A DNA stretch of 64,000 nt from Lentzea kentuckyensis. Its GTDB lineage: Bacteria > Actinomycetota > Actinomycetes > Mycobacteriales > Pseudonocardiaceae. Below the pieces are notes generated by a model, which saw only the letters and a list, made by a program, of their open reading frames with translations, was not told where the DNA came from and made no database searches. A program made the translations under genes and the position numbers. The number at the start of each line of letters is the position of its first letter. The first letter of the stretch is position 1. This document shows positions 35,739 through 44,242 of this stretch, in pieces. The stretch spans positions 1 through 64,000 of the forward strand of contig NZ_MUYM01000033.1 of assembly GCF_002150765.1 (NCBI RefSeq), read 5' to 3'.

Positions 35739-36395
35739 TTACTGGTCGGCCCTGACCACGACCGGCTCCCACGGCTCCGCCCTGATCTGGAACACCGCGC
35801 TCGCCCGTTGCCCGGTGGCGGCCCGGAAGGTGACGGCGGAGCCGTTGTGGAGCGGGCCGACGTCCAGGTGTTCGGCCGGGGGCTCGTCGTGCTGCGAGAG
35901 CCCGAGCACCCGGCTGCCGGGCACCACCGACACCGTGAGCTGTTCGATGACCGCCGGCCCGCCGAAGTAGCTGAGCCGGAACTCGTCGGGCGCGCCGGGC
36001 GTGATCGCGAACGTCGGCATGCCCCGGCGGCTGCGCTCGGCGGCGAGGAAATCGGTGAGCTCGTTGATCTGCTGCGTCGCCTGCTGAGCGCTGAACTGCG
36101 CCTCGTCCGCCAGCATCCGTGCCGCCGTGGCCGCCTCCTGGGCTTCCAGCGCGGCTTTCTGTCCTTCCAGAACGGCTTTGCGGGCGTCCTCGGTCGCCGT
36201 CTTGGACTGCAGCGCGCTGGCCGTCGCCTGCTCGACGGCCTTGCGCGCGGCCTGGGCCTCCTCCTGCGACCTGCGCGCGGCCTCCTGAGCCTCACGAGCC
36301 GCCGCCTGGGCGTTCTTCGCTTCACGCGCCTGCCACAACGCGATGGCCGTCGCACACATCGCCACGACGGCGGCGATCACCGAGAGCGCGATCAT
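35739..36395 (-). CDS. Membrane-anchored coiled-coil protein, unknown
   Basis: 218 residues: one N-terminal membrane helix (residues 2-22), an Ala/Glu/Gln-rich coiled coil from about 24 to 110 (repeats such as AREAQEAARRSQEEAQAARKAVEQATAS), then an about 105-residue beta-rich domain. ATG overlaps the stop of the upstream membrane protein (ATGA), so they are coupled. I recognise no family for the C-terminal domain. Confidence 0.75.
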   Translation of the reverse strand: MIALSVIAAVVAMCATAIALWQAREAKNAQAAAREAQEAARRSQEEAQAARKAVEQATASALQSKTATEDARKAVLEGQKAALEAQEAATAARMLADEAQFSAQQATQQINELTDFLAAERSRRGMPTFAITPGAPDEFRLSYFGGPAVIEQLTVSVVPGSRVLGLSQHDEPPAEHLDVGPLHNGSAVTFRAATGQRASAVFQIRAEPWEPVVVRADQ

Positions 36396-36982
36396 GCCCG
36401 CACCCCCAGCGCCGCGAGCTGCCTGCGTGCCAGCTCGTCGATGACGTCCGTGTCACCCGTGCGCCAGCCCACCGCGGGATCGTTGGGGAACTTCGCGAGA
36501 TCCTTGGGCTTCAGACTGGTAAGCGCTCTCAGGGCGAGCAGATCGGGCTTGTCGCGGAGTTTCGCGGTGTTGCCGGCCTTGAGCGCGTACCGCAGCCGCA
36601 ACGGCAGCCAGGTGATCAGCAGGAACAGCACCGGAATCGTGACGAGCGCCACGGCGAGCCAGAACGCGGTGTCCTGCACCACGCCGATCTGGGCGTTGCC
36701 CACCCCGATGAGCGTCTCGCCGGCCTTGGTGCCGTTGCCGAGCGCCCCGGACAGGTCGTCGCCCACGAACGGCACGCCCTTGGCCTTGCCAGCGGCGTTG
36801 GTGAAGACGTCGCGGATGTCACCGCCCGCGTTGACCAGCCCGTCCCCCGGCGCTCTGAGTTCCAGCACCCAGTCGTGGGCGGTGGTCGCCACCCAGATCC
36901 AGAGGGCCACCCACCCCACGGCGAGGAGGTCGGCGATCAGCTGACGCGTGAGCCTGACAGGTCTGTCCGCGTACCACTTCAT
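36392..36982 (-). CDS. Two-helix membrane protein, unknown
   Basis: 196 residues with hydrophobic helices near 13-35 (LIADLLAVGWVALWIWVATTAHDWVL) and 106-128 (FWLAVALVTIPVLFLLITWLPL) enclosing an about 70-residue extracytoplasmic loop with repeated Gly/Asp, and a cytoplasmic C-terminal tail. Pairs with the coiled-coil protein that overlaps it. No named function. Confidence 0.78.
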   Translation of the reverse strand: MKWYADRPVRLTRQLIADLLAVGWVALWIWVATTAHDWVLELRAPGDGLVNAGGDIRDVFTNAAGKAKGVPFVGDDLSGALGNGTKAGETLIGVGNAQIGVVQDTAFWLAVALVTIPVLFLLITWLPLRLRYALKAGNTAKLRDKPDLLALRALTSLKPKDLAKFPNDPAVGWRTGDTDVIDELARRQLAALGVRA

Positions 36983-37007
36983 GAAGCGGATGCTGCCACG
37001 TGACCCA

Positions 37008-37568
37008 TCACCCGTCGATGATCACCTCGGCGGAACCGAGCATCGCGCGCGCCCAGGCCGTGCCGTCCTGCCGGCCGATCCAGCCCCCGTACAGCAACGA
37101 GTACCGCCGGTTCCGGTCTCCCCAGAACTCGTTGACCCTGGCCAGCGCGTCCTGGCGGGCAAGTCCAAGATTTTCCAGTGCCGCCGCGGTTTCGGCCATG
37201 ACCCGCCGCTGTTCTTCGTTGCAGGAGTACAAGTACTCGGTGGGCTTGGTGCTCAGCACCAGCAACGGCCGCGGGTCGTCCTCGAACCCGTCCGGCACAC
37301 CCTGGAACGTCACGCTCGTCGTCACCGGCACCACACCGTCGTGCGGCTCGGAGATGGCGAACAGCGCGGTGACCGAGCCGTTGACCGCGAGGCACGCTCG
37401 TGCGTAAACCATCGACATACCCAGCAGTTCGGCCAGGTCGTCACCGCGGAAGTCGCGGTCGGGCCGCAACGGCACGAGCGCGGCGAGGTCCGGTGGCAGC
37501 GCGGGTTCGCCGGGCCTGATCGCGTGCAGCGCCGCCCGCATCCGGGCGTTGGCCTTCTCGGAGATCAA
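37008..37568 (-). CDS. Conserved hypothetical protein with TTG start
   Basis: 186 residues, soluble, no recognisable motif; features include VPLRPDRDFRGDDLAELLGMS and a region of aromatic/Arg residues (NEFWGDRNRRYSLLYGGW). The TTG at 37568 is chosen because GGAGGA sits five bases before it and because the longer upstream frame would cross the terminator hairpin at 37589-37616. Not evidently linked to its neighbours. Confidence 0.65.
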   Translation of the reverse strand: MISEKANARMRAALHAIRPGEPALPPDLAALVPLRPDRDFRGDDLAELLGMSMVYARACLAVNGSVTALFAISEPHDGVVPVTTSVTFQGVPDGFEDDPRPLLVLSTKPTEYLYSCNEEQRRVMAETAAALENLGLARQDALARVNEFWGDRNRRYSLLYGGWIGRQDGTAWARAMLGSAEVIIDG

Positions 37569-37588
37569 CCTTGTCCTCCAAGTGCGAA

Positions 37589-37616
37589 GGGCGTGCCTCC
37601 GTTCAGAGGCACGCCC
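37589..37616 (-). terminator. Terminator hairpin after ridA
   Basis: Perfect 11-bp stem GGGCGTGCCTC / GAGGCACGCCC with a six-base loop, 55 bases past the ridA stop. No long T-run follows, as is usual in high-GC actinobacteria. Confidence 0.65.
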
Positions 37617-37671
37617 AAGCAAAACATCCTTCGAACGCGGTCCGCGCGCTGAGTTCCGTTCAGCAGACCGG

Positions 37672-38052
37672 TCAGTCGACGACGGCCAGCGCGTCGATCT
37701 CCACCAGCAGGCCGGCCGGGAGTCCGACGTAGACGGTCGTGCGGGCGGGGGCGGGGTCCGTGACGAACTCGCCGTAGACCTCGTTCAGTTCCGCGAAGTG
37801 CGCGGTGTCGGTGAGGTAGACGCGGATCATCACCACGTCGTCGATGGACGCGCCACCGGCGGCGAGCACCGCGTGGAGGTTCGCGAACGTCTGGCGGGTC
37901 TGCTCGGCGACGGTGGTACCGACGATCTCGCCGGACTTCGGGTCGAACGCGACCTGACCGGCCACCTGCAGGATGTTGCCCTTGCGCACACCCTGCGAGA
38001 AACGGGCCACCGGCTGCGGCGCGTCGGCGGTCTTGATCTCAACCTTGGACAA
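37672..38052 (-). CDS. RidA-family reactive-enamine deaminase
   Basis: 126 residues of the YjgF/RidA fold (VARFSQGVRKGNILQVAGQVAFDPKSGEIVG, the Arg of IRVYLTD, and ARTTVYVGLPAGLLVEIDALA with the C-terminal active-site region). RidA proteins hydrolyse enamine/imine products such as 2-aminoacrylate released by PLP dehydratases. TTG start at 38052 with AAGGGG before it. Its place beside a PLP enzyme for D-amino acids suggests it protects against the enamine formed there. Confidence 0.88.
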   Translation of the reverse strand: MSKVEIKTADAPQPVARFSQGVRKGNILQVAGQVAFDPKSGEIVGTTVAEQTRQTFANLHAVLAAGGASIDDVVMIRVYLTDTAHFAELNEVYGEFVTDPAPARTTVYVGLPAGLLVEIDALAVVD

Positions 38053-38063
38053 CGGAATTCCCC

Positions 38064-38810
38064 TTATCTTGGAACGTAACCGCACTCGACGGAGGCAGCT
38101 TCGGCGGTGGCGAGCAGGTCGGGCAGGTGGGCCAGGAGCCCGTCGAAGTCGAGCAGCACCTTGGGCACCGACATCGACACGGCGGCGAGCACCTCACCCC
38201 GCGCGCCCTTGATCGGGGCGGCGATGCAGTGGATGAAGTCCTCGTGCTCGGCGTTGTCGACCGCGTAACCGTTGGCGCGCACCCGCTCCAGCTCGGCCAG
38301 GTACGCCGTCGGGCCGATGATGGTGTTCGCCGTCAGCCTCGGGAACTCCATCGTCGACAAAACCTTCTGCAGCGCGACCGGGGCCAGGTCCGCCAGCAGG
38401 ATCTTCGCCACGGCCGTGCAGTGCAACGGCGCGCGGCGGCCGATGCGCGAGTACATCCGCATCTGGTGCGTCGACTCGTACTTGTCGATGTAGATCACCT
38501 CACCGTCCTCATAGGACGCGAGGTGGATGGTGTACCCCAGGCGTGAGTTCAGATCGCGCAACGCCGGTTCGGCCGATCGCCGGACGTCGCGTTCCTCCAG
38601 CGCGCGGTTGGCGAGGTCGAACAACGCGGTGCCGAGCCGGTAGTGGTGCACGCCGTCGCGCTGCACGAAGCGGTGCGACTCCAAAGTGCGCAACAACCGG
38701 AGCGTCGTCGACTTGTGCACGCCGATCACGCCGGACAGCTCGTCCAGCGTCTTCGGGCCCGTCGCGAGCTGGCTCACCAGTGTGAGCGCGCGGTCGAGGC
38801 TCTGGCTCAT
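38064..38810 (-). CDS. IclR-family transcriptional regulator
   Basis: 248 residues: N-terminal winged helix (SLDRALTLVSQLATGPKTLDELSGVIGVHKSTTLRLLRTLESHRFVQRD) and C-terminal ligand-binding domain (PLHCTAVAKILLADL, AAVSMSVP). Its start overlaps the stop of the kinase gene by one base (TAATG) and ridA follows after 11 bases, so all three are one unit. The palindrome GTTGCA-N5-TGCAAC at 39851-39867 is the likely binding site. Confidence 0.93.
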   Translation of the reverse strand: MSQSLDRALTLVSQLATGPKTLDELSGVIGVHKSTTLRLLRTLESHRFVQRDGVHHYRLGTALFDLANRALEERDVRRSAEPALRDLNSRLGYTIHLASYEDGEVIYIDKYESTHQMRMYSRIGRRAPLHCTAVAKILLADLAPVALQKVLSTMEFPRLTANTIIGPTAYLAELERVRANGYAVDNAEHEDFIHCIAAPIKGARGEVLAAVSMSVPKVLLDFDGLLAHLPDLLATAEAASVECGYVPR

Positions 38811-39775
38811 TAGTCCTCCAGGCGGGCGGACGCCCAGGTCTGCGGGTCGGCGTGCAGCAGCGGAATCGTCACGTCGTCCGGCAAAGGATCTCCGACGTCC
38901 TCGGCGGTGAGCAAAGCGGAGGCCGCCTGCAGGTGCCCGGCGCGCAGCCGGACCGACGGGGTCTCCCCGGCGAGCGTCGCCGCGAGGAACCCGGCCGCGA
39001 ACGCGTCGCCCGCGCCGACCGGTTCCACGACCTCGACCTTCAGCGCCGGTTCGAAGTACGACGAACCGCCTTCGAGCAACGTGGCACCGTCCGCGCCCTG
39101 CTTGACCACCAGCGACGCCGGGCCGGGCAGCAACGCGCGCAGGCGTTGCGGATCACCCGTGCCCCAGACCAGTTCGGCCTCGTCGGACCCCGCCAGCACC
39201 ACGTCGGCCAGGTCCGCGAGCTCCCGCAGCACGCGCGGGTCGCGGTCGGCCCAGAGCGCGGGCCGCCAGTTCAGGTCGAAGGAGATTCGAAAACCGTGTC
39301 GCGGCCGGCGCAGCAGTTCACGCATCAGCGCGAGGCACGAATCGGACAGAGCGGGCGTGATGCCGCTGACGTGCACCAGCTTCACCTCGCCGAGGCCGAG
39401 CCGGTCGATCATCTCCAGCCCCATGCCGGACGCCGCCGAGCCGCGCCGGTAGTAGCGGACGGGGCTGCCGTGCGGTGAGGCCTCCTTGACGTACAACCCG
39501 GTCGGCCGGGTCGCGTCGATCCGCACCCGCGAGACGTCGACGCCGAAGCCGCCCACGGTGTCGAGCACCGCCAGCCCGAACGAGTCGTCGCCGACCGCGC
39601 TGACCCACGACGACCGCACGCCGAGGCGGACCAGATGCATGGCGACGTTGGACTCGGCGCCCCCGACGGCCCGGTGCCAGGTGCGCACCAGATGCACGGG
39701 ACCGGGTTCAGCCGGAACCATCATCACCATGGTCTCGCCGAGACACACGACACCGCCGACGTGTTCGAACCGCAT
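38810..39775 (-). CDS. PfkB-family sugar kinase (2-keto-3-deoxygluconate kinase-like)
   Basis: 321-residue ribokinase-fold enzyme: N-terminal GG-type motif (RAVGGAESNVAMHLVRLG) and the C-terminal anion-hole/catalytic motif PVGAGDAFAAGFLAA. The SFDLNWRPALW segment and RYYRRGSAASG are typical of KDG kinases. First gene of the kinase-iclR-ridA unit, divergent from the D-amino-acid genes. The true substrate is unclear: KDG kinase activity does not obviously fit the D-amino-acid genes. Confidence 0.88.
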   Translation of the reverse strand: MRFEHVGGVVCLGETMVMMVPAEPGPVHLVRTWHRAVGGAESNVAMHLVRLGVRSSWVSAVGDDSFGLAVLDTVGGFGVDVSRVRIDATRPTGLYVKEASPHGSPVRYYRRGSAASGMGLEMIDRLGLGEVKLVHVSGITPALSDSCLALMRELLRRPRHGFRISFDLNWRPALWADRDPRVLRELADLADVVLAGSDEAELVWGTGDPQRLRALLPGPASLVVKQGADGATLLEGGSSYFEPALKVEVVEPVGAGDAFAAGFLAATLAGETPSVRLRAGHLQAASALLTAEDVGDPLPDDVTIPLLHADPQTWASARLED

Positions 39776-39795
39776 GCGTGCTCCAGAGGTGTTCG

Positions 39796-39867
39796 TTGAC
39801 GGCGGCGCACCCGAATGCTACACACTCCAGCATCACATCGCGCAATGGGAGTTGCAAAATATGCAAC
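39796..39867 (+). promoter_or_regulatory. Promoter and IclR-type operator of the D-amino-acid operon
   Basis: TTGACG (39796-39801) and TACACA (39819-39824) are 17 bases apart, predicting a start near 39831. Downstream, GTTGCA-AAATA-TGCAAC (39851-39867) is a perfect 6-bp-arm palindrome of the type bound by IclR proteins; it lies at about +20 and covers the first possible ATG, so a bound repressor would act as a roadblock. Confidence 0.6.
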
Positions 39868-41153
39868 ATCTGATGGACATGGACCTCTCAGCCGTCGCGG
39901 ACATCCGTTCCGAACGGATCAGCTGGCGGTTCAAGGGCCTGCCGTCGAGCACGTTCGGCTCGACCATCGGCGAGGTCGCCGACCAGCGGCTGGACCTCTT
40001 CGCCGACGAGTTCGTCGGCCCGCTCGTCGTGCTGGACGCGGACGCGTTGACGCACAACCTGACGACGATGTCCAAGTGGTGTGACAACCACGGCGTCAAG
40101 CTGGCACCGCACGGCAAGACGACGATGGCACCGCAGCTGTTCCAGCGGCAGATCGAGCACGGCGTCTGGGGCATCACCGCGGCCAACGCCTCGCAGCTGC
40201 GGGTGTACCGCGCGTTCGGCGTCAGCCGGATCCTGCTGGCGAACCAGCTGCTCGACCCCGGCGCGCTGCGCTGGCTCGTCGGCGAACTGGACCGCGACCC
40301 TGCCTTCGAGTTCAGCTGCTGGGCCGACTCCGAGGCCGGTGTCACGCTGCTGAGCGAGACGCTGCGGGAACTCCAGGCGTCCCGCCCGGTCGACGTGCTG
40401 GTCGAGCTCGGCGCTCCCGGCGGACGCACCGGCGCCCGCGACCTGGAGACCGCGCTGACCGTGGCTCACGCGATCGACCAGAGCCCCGTGCTGCGACTGG
40501 CCGGCGCCAGCGGTTACGAGGGCGCGCTGGCGCACGACGCGTCCGAGTCGTCGCAGGCCGTGGTGGACCGGTACCTGGCAGACCTGCGGACGTTGGTGCT
40601 GCGGATGGCCGACGCCGGATTGCTCGACGAGCTGGACTCGGCGATCGTCACCGCCGGTGGCAGCGCGTACTTCGACCAGGTGGCGGCGACGCTGTCCCAG
40701 CCGTGGCCGGTGCCGGTCACCCCAGTGCTGCGCAGCGGCGCATACATCACGCACGACGACGGCTTCTACCGCGGGATCTCGCCGTTCTCGCGGATCGAGG
40801 GCGTGGAGCCGTTCCGCTCGGCTTTGCGCGCGTGGGCCCAGGTGACGTCACGGCCGCAGCGCGATCTGGCGTTGCTGACGATCGGCAAGCGCGACGCGTC
40901 GTTCGACGAAGGCCTGCCGGAGCCGCAGCTGGTGCGCCGGCACGACGGCGCGGTCGCCCCGCTGACCCAGGCCCGCGTGTCGGCGATGAACGACCAGCAC
41001 GCGTTCCTCCAGCTCGGGCCCGAGTCCACGGTCCGGGTCGGCGACTGGGTCGGGCTGGGTTTGTCCCACCCCTGCACGGTGTTCGACAAGTGGCAGCTCA
41101 TCCCGGTCGTCGAGGGCACGACCGTGGTCGACCTCATTCGCACCTACTTTTGA
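39861..41153 (+). CDS. PLP-dependent D-threonine aldolase/D-serine dehydratase-like enzyme
   Basis: 430 residues of the fold-type III (alanine-racemase-like) DSD1/DTA family: PLP Lys86 in KLAPHGKTTM, barrel segments GASGYEG and VTAGGSAYFD, and the C-terminal metal site H-x-C in GLSHPCTVFDKWQ. Such enzymes split or deaminate D-threonine, D-serine or related 3-hydroxy D-amino acids. ATG 39861 has GGAG upstream but lies inside the operator; ATGs at 39873 or 39879 (MDLSAVADIR, closest to the family start) are alternatives. First gene of a three-gene operon. Confidence 0.85.
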   Translation: MQHLMDMDLSAVADIRSERISWRFKGLPSSTFGSTIGEVADQRLDLFADEFVGPLVVLDADALTHNLTTMSKWCDNHGVKLAPHGKTTMAPQLFQRQIEHGVWGITAANASQLRVYRAFGVSRILLANQLLDPGALRWLVGELDRDPAFEFSCWADSEAGVTLLSETLRELQASRPVDVLVELGAPGGRTGARDLETALTVAHAIDQSPVLRLAGASGYEGALAHDASESSQAVVDRYLADLRTLVLRMADAGLLDELDSAIVTAGGSAYFDQVAATLSQPWPVPVTPVLRSGAYITHDDGFYRGISPFSRIEGVEPFRSALRAWAQVTSRPQRDLALLTIGKRDASFDEGLPEPQLVRRHDGAVAPLTQARVSAMNDQHAFLQLGPESTVRVGDWVGLGLSHPCTVFDKWQLIPVVEGTTVVDLIRTYF

Positions 41154-41166
41154 TCGGAGTGCACCG

Positions 41167-42750
41167 ATGGACGACGTCGTCCTGCGCGGACCGCTGATCG
41201 CAGACGGCACGGGCACACCCGCCTACCGCGCGGATGTGTCGATCAAGGACGGCGTCATCTCGGCGATCGGCCCCGGGCTGAGCGCCACGCGGTCGATCGA
41301 CGCGGACGGGCTGGTGCTCGCGCCGGGGTTCATCGACATGCATTCGCACTCGGACCTGCGGATCCTCGCCGAACCGGACCACTTCGCGAAGGTCTCGCAG
41401 GGCGTCACGACCGAGGTGCTCGGCCAGGACGGGCTGTCGTACGCGCCGGTGAACGACGAGGTGCTCGCGACGTTGCGCGGTCAGCTCGCCGGGTGGAACG
41501 ACGACCCGCCTGGCTTCGACTGGAACTGGCGCTCGGTCGGCCAGTACCTCGACCGGCTCGACCAGGGCATCGCGGTGAACGCCGCGTACCTGGTGCCGCA
41601 GGGGACGTTGCGGATGCTGGCGGTCGGGTGGGACGACCGGCCGGCGACCGACGCCGAGATGCTCGTCATGAAGAACAAGCTGGCGAAGTCGTTGGTGGAG
41701 GGCGCGTTCGGCATGTCGTCCGGGCTCACCTACACGCCGGGCATGTACGCGGACACGTCCGAACTGGTGCAGCTGTGCGAGGTCGTCGGGAACTTCGGCG
41801 GCTTCTACAGCCCGCACCACCGCAGCTACGGCGCGGGCGCGTTGGAGGCGTACGCCGAGATGGTGGACGTGTCGAAGAGATCCGGCTGTCCGTTGCACCT
41901 CGCGCACGCCACGATGAACTTCCCGGTCAACAAGGGTCGTGCACCGGAACTGCTGGCACTGCTGGACGACGCGATCGCCCAGGGCGCCGACATCTCGCTG
42001 GACACCTACCCGTACCTGCCGGGCGCGACGTACCTGAGCGCGCTGCTGCCGTCGTGGGCGACGGAAGGCGGGCCGGAGCGGGCGCTGGCGCGGTTGTCCG
42101 ATGTGGACACCCGCGAACGCATCCGTGAGGAGATCGAGGAGATCGGTTCCGACGGGTGCCACGGCGTACCGGTCGACTGGGACTCCATCGAGATCAACGG
42201 TGTGCGCAACGACCGCAACGCGCACCTGGTCGGCGCCAGCGTCCACGCGTCCGCGGTGCGTCTGGGACGCGCGCCGGCCGAGCTGTACTTCGACGTGTTG
42301 GTCGACGAACGCCTGGGTACGTCGTGCCTCATGCATGTGGGCCACGAGGAGAACGTGCAGGCGATCATGAAACATCCGGCGCACACGGGCGGCAGCGACG
42401 GCCTGCTCGTCGGTGACCGGCCGCACCCGCGCGCGTGGGGCACGTTCCCCCGCTACTTCGCGCGCTACGTCCGCGAGCTGGGCGTGCTGAGCCTGGAGGA
42501 GTGCGTCGAGCACCTCACCGGCCGGGCCGCCAAACGTTTGCGGCTCACCGACCGGGGTCTGGTCCGCGAGGGCTACGCGGCCGACCTGGTGCTGTTCGAC
42601 GCCTCGACGATCGCCGACACGGCGACGTTCGACCAGCCCCGGCAGCAGGCCGCCGGCATCCCGTACGTGTTCTGCAACGGGGTACCGGTGATCGACGACG
42701 GAACCGCCACCGGCGCATTGCCAGGCCATTCACTCAGGAGCCGCCCGTGA
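41167..42750 (+). CDS. N-acyl-D-amino-acid deacylase (D-aminoacylase)
   Basis: Amidohydrolase of 527 residues that frees D-amino acids from N-acyl forms. Metal site HSHSD follows FIDM near residue 59; other family segments are TTEVLGQDG, FGMSSGLTYTPGMYA, SPHHRSYG, LHLAHA and GGSDGLLVGDRPHPRAWGTFPRYFARYVRE. The ATG lies 13 bases after the PLP-enzyme stop with GGAG before it. Together with the PLP enzyme and GntP permease it forms an uptake-deacylation-deamination route. Confidence 0.93.
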   Translation: MDDVVLRGPLIADGTGTPAYRADVSIKDGVISAIGPGLSATRSIDADGLVLAPGFIDMHSHSDLRILAEPDHFAKVSQGVTTEVLGQDGLSYAPVNDEVLATLRGQLAGWNDDPPGFDWNWRSVGQYLDRLDQGIAVNAAYLVPQGTLRMLAVGWDDRPATDAEMLVMKNKLAKSLVEGAFGMSSGLTYTPGMYADTSELVQLCEVVGNFGGFYSPHHRSYGAGALEAYAEMVDVSKRSGCPLHLAHATMNFPVNKGRAPELLALLDDAIAQGADISLDTYPYLPGATYLSALLPSWATEGGPERALARLSDVDTRERIREEIEEIGSDGCHGVPVDWDSIEINGVRNDRNAHLVGASVHASAVRLGRAPAELYFDVLVDERLGTSCLMHVGHEENVQAIMKHPAHTGGSDGLLVGDRPHPRAWGTFPRYFARYVRELGVLSLEECVEHLTGRAAKRLRLTDRGLVREGYAADLVLFDASTIADTATFDQPRQQAAGIPYVFCNGVPVIDDGTATGALPGHSLRSRP

Positions 42751-44144
42751 TCAACTGGTTGCAACACTCGACACCCGGTCTGCTGACCCTCGCGGTAGTC
42801 AGCATCGCGGTGCTGCTGCTCCTCATCATCAGGTTCAAGGTCGAGCCGTTCATCGCGCTGCTCGTCGTCGCCCTCGGGGTGGCGCTGGCCGCGGGCGTGC
42901 CGACGGAGACGCTGGTCGGTTCGGCGCAGAAGGCCTCGGACTCGTTGCTGGAGAAGGGCTTCGGCGGCATCCTCGGGCACATCACCGCGATCATCGGTCT
43001 CGGTACGCTGCTCGGCGCGATCCTCGAGGCGTCCGGCGGCGCGCAGGTGCTGATGGACAAGCTGATGAGCGCGTTCGGCGAGAAGCGCGCGCCGGTCGCG
43101 ATCGGCCTCGCCGGTCTCATCTTCGGTGTGCCGGTCTTCTTCGACATCGGCATCTTCGTGCTGGCACCGCTGGTCTACGTGGCGGCCAAGCGCAGCGGCA
43201 AGTCGATCGTGCTGTTCAGCATGCCGTTGCTCGCGGGTCTGTCGGTCATGCACGCGTTCATGCCACCGCACCCCGGTCCGGTCGCCGCGGCCGGTCTGCT
43301 GAAGGTCGGGCTCGGCTGGATCATCATCATGGGTCTCGCGGTGGCGATCCCGTCGTGGTTCGTCGGCGGTGTCCTGTACTCGTACTGGATCGGCAAGCGC
43401 ATCAACGTGCCGGTGCCGGAGGAGATGCTGGTCGCGGCCGAGCAGGCCAAGGCGGAGAACGGTGACCGCGAGCCGCCCTCGCTCGGGCTGGTGCTCTCGA
43501 TCATCGGCCTACCGCTGGTGCTGATCCTGGCCGGCACGTTCGGCTCGATCCTGCTGCAGAAGGGATCGCGGCCGTACTCGATCGCCACGTTCTTCGGCAC
43601 CCCCGCCGTGGCGCTGACGATCGCCGTGCTGCTCGCGTTCTGGCTGCTGGGTTTCCGGCGCGGCATGACGCGGGACAAGATCGGCGAGATGGCGGGCGCG
43701 TCGCTGCGACCGGTCGCGATGATCCTGCTCGTGGTCGGTGCCGGTGGCTTCTTCGGTGCCGTGCTGGCCGCGACCGGCATCGGCAAGACCCTGGCCGGCG
43801 AACTTTCGGACCTCGGCCTGCCGGTGATCGCGCTGTCCTACGTGATCAGCTGCGTCATCCGGATCGCGCAGGGTTCGGCGACGGTCGCGATCGTCACGAC
43901 CGCGGGGATCGTGGCACCGGTGCTGGCGGACCTGAACTACTCGCAGCCGCAGCTCGCCCTGATCGTGATGGCGATCGCGTCCGGTTCGATCATCGCCTCG
44001 CACGTCAACGACGGCGGGTTCTGGATCGTGTCCCGCTACTTCGGGCTCTCGGTGAAGGAAACACTGCAGTCTTGGACGGTGCTGGAGACCATCCTGTCGG
44101 TGGTCGGTTTCGTGGTCGCGGCACTGCTCAGCCTGGTCGTCTAA
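42747..44144 (+). CDS. GntP-family permease
   Basis: 465-residue proton symporter with about 12-14 hydrophobic helices. Family motifs: GFGGILGHITAIIGLGTLLGAILEASGGA, FFDIGIFVLAPLV, MPPHPGPVAAAGLL and SATVAIVTTAGIVAP, and the C-terminal ASHVNDGGFWIV. GntP proteins carry gluconate or, in some operons, D-serine or related acids; the neighbours favour a D-amino acid derivative here. GTG start overlaps the deacylase stop (GTGA). Confidence 0.93.
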   Translation: MINWLQHSTPGLLTLAVVSIAVLLLLIIRFKVEPFIALLVVALGVALAAGVPTETLVGSAQKASDSLLEKGFGGILGHITAIIGLGTLLGAILEASGGAQVLMDKLMSAFGEKRAPVAIGLAGLIFGVPVFFDIGIFVLAPLVYVAAKRSGKSIVLFSMPLLAGLSVMHAFMPPHPGPVAAAGLLKVGLGWIIIMGLAVAIPSWFVGGVLYSYWIGKRINVPVPEEMLVAAEQAKAENGDREPPSLGLVLSIIGLPLVLILAGTFGSILLQKGSRPYSIATFFGTPAVALTIAVLLAFWLLGFRRGMTRDKIGEMAGASLRPVAMILLVVGAGGFFGAVLAATGIGKTLAGELSDLGLPVIALSYVISCVIRIAQGSATVAIVTTAGIVAPVLADLNYSQPQLALIVMAIASGSIIASHVNDGGFWIVSRYFGLSVKETLQSWTVLETILSVVGFVVAALLSLVV

Positions 44145-44172
44145 TCAGACACAACTCAACAAGTTCGAACGC

Positions 44173-44201
44173 TTGACAACGCAGGCCCCGCGTTTGAGGA
44201 T
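44173..44201 (+). promoter_or_regulatory. Candidate promoter of the alpha-galactosidase gene
   Basis: TTGACA at 44173-44178 and GAGGAT at 44196-44201 with 17 bases between, 42 bases before the start codon. The -10 box is a weak match. A short dyad AACT-CAACA-AGTT lies just upstream and may be an operator. Confidence 0.4.
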
Positions 44202-44242
44202 CGGCGCATTGTTCATTTGTGTTCGATGTGGACGGGGCTCGC

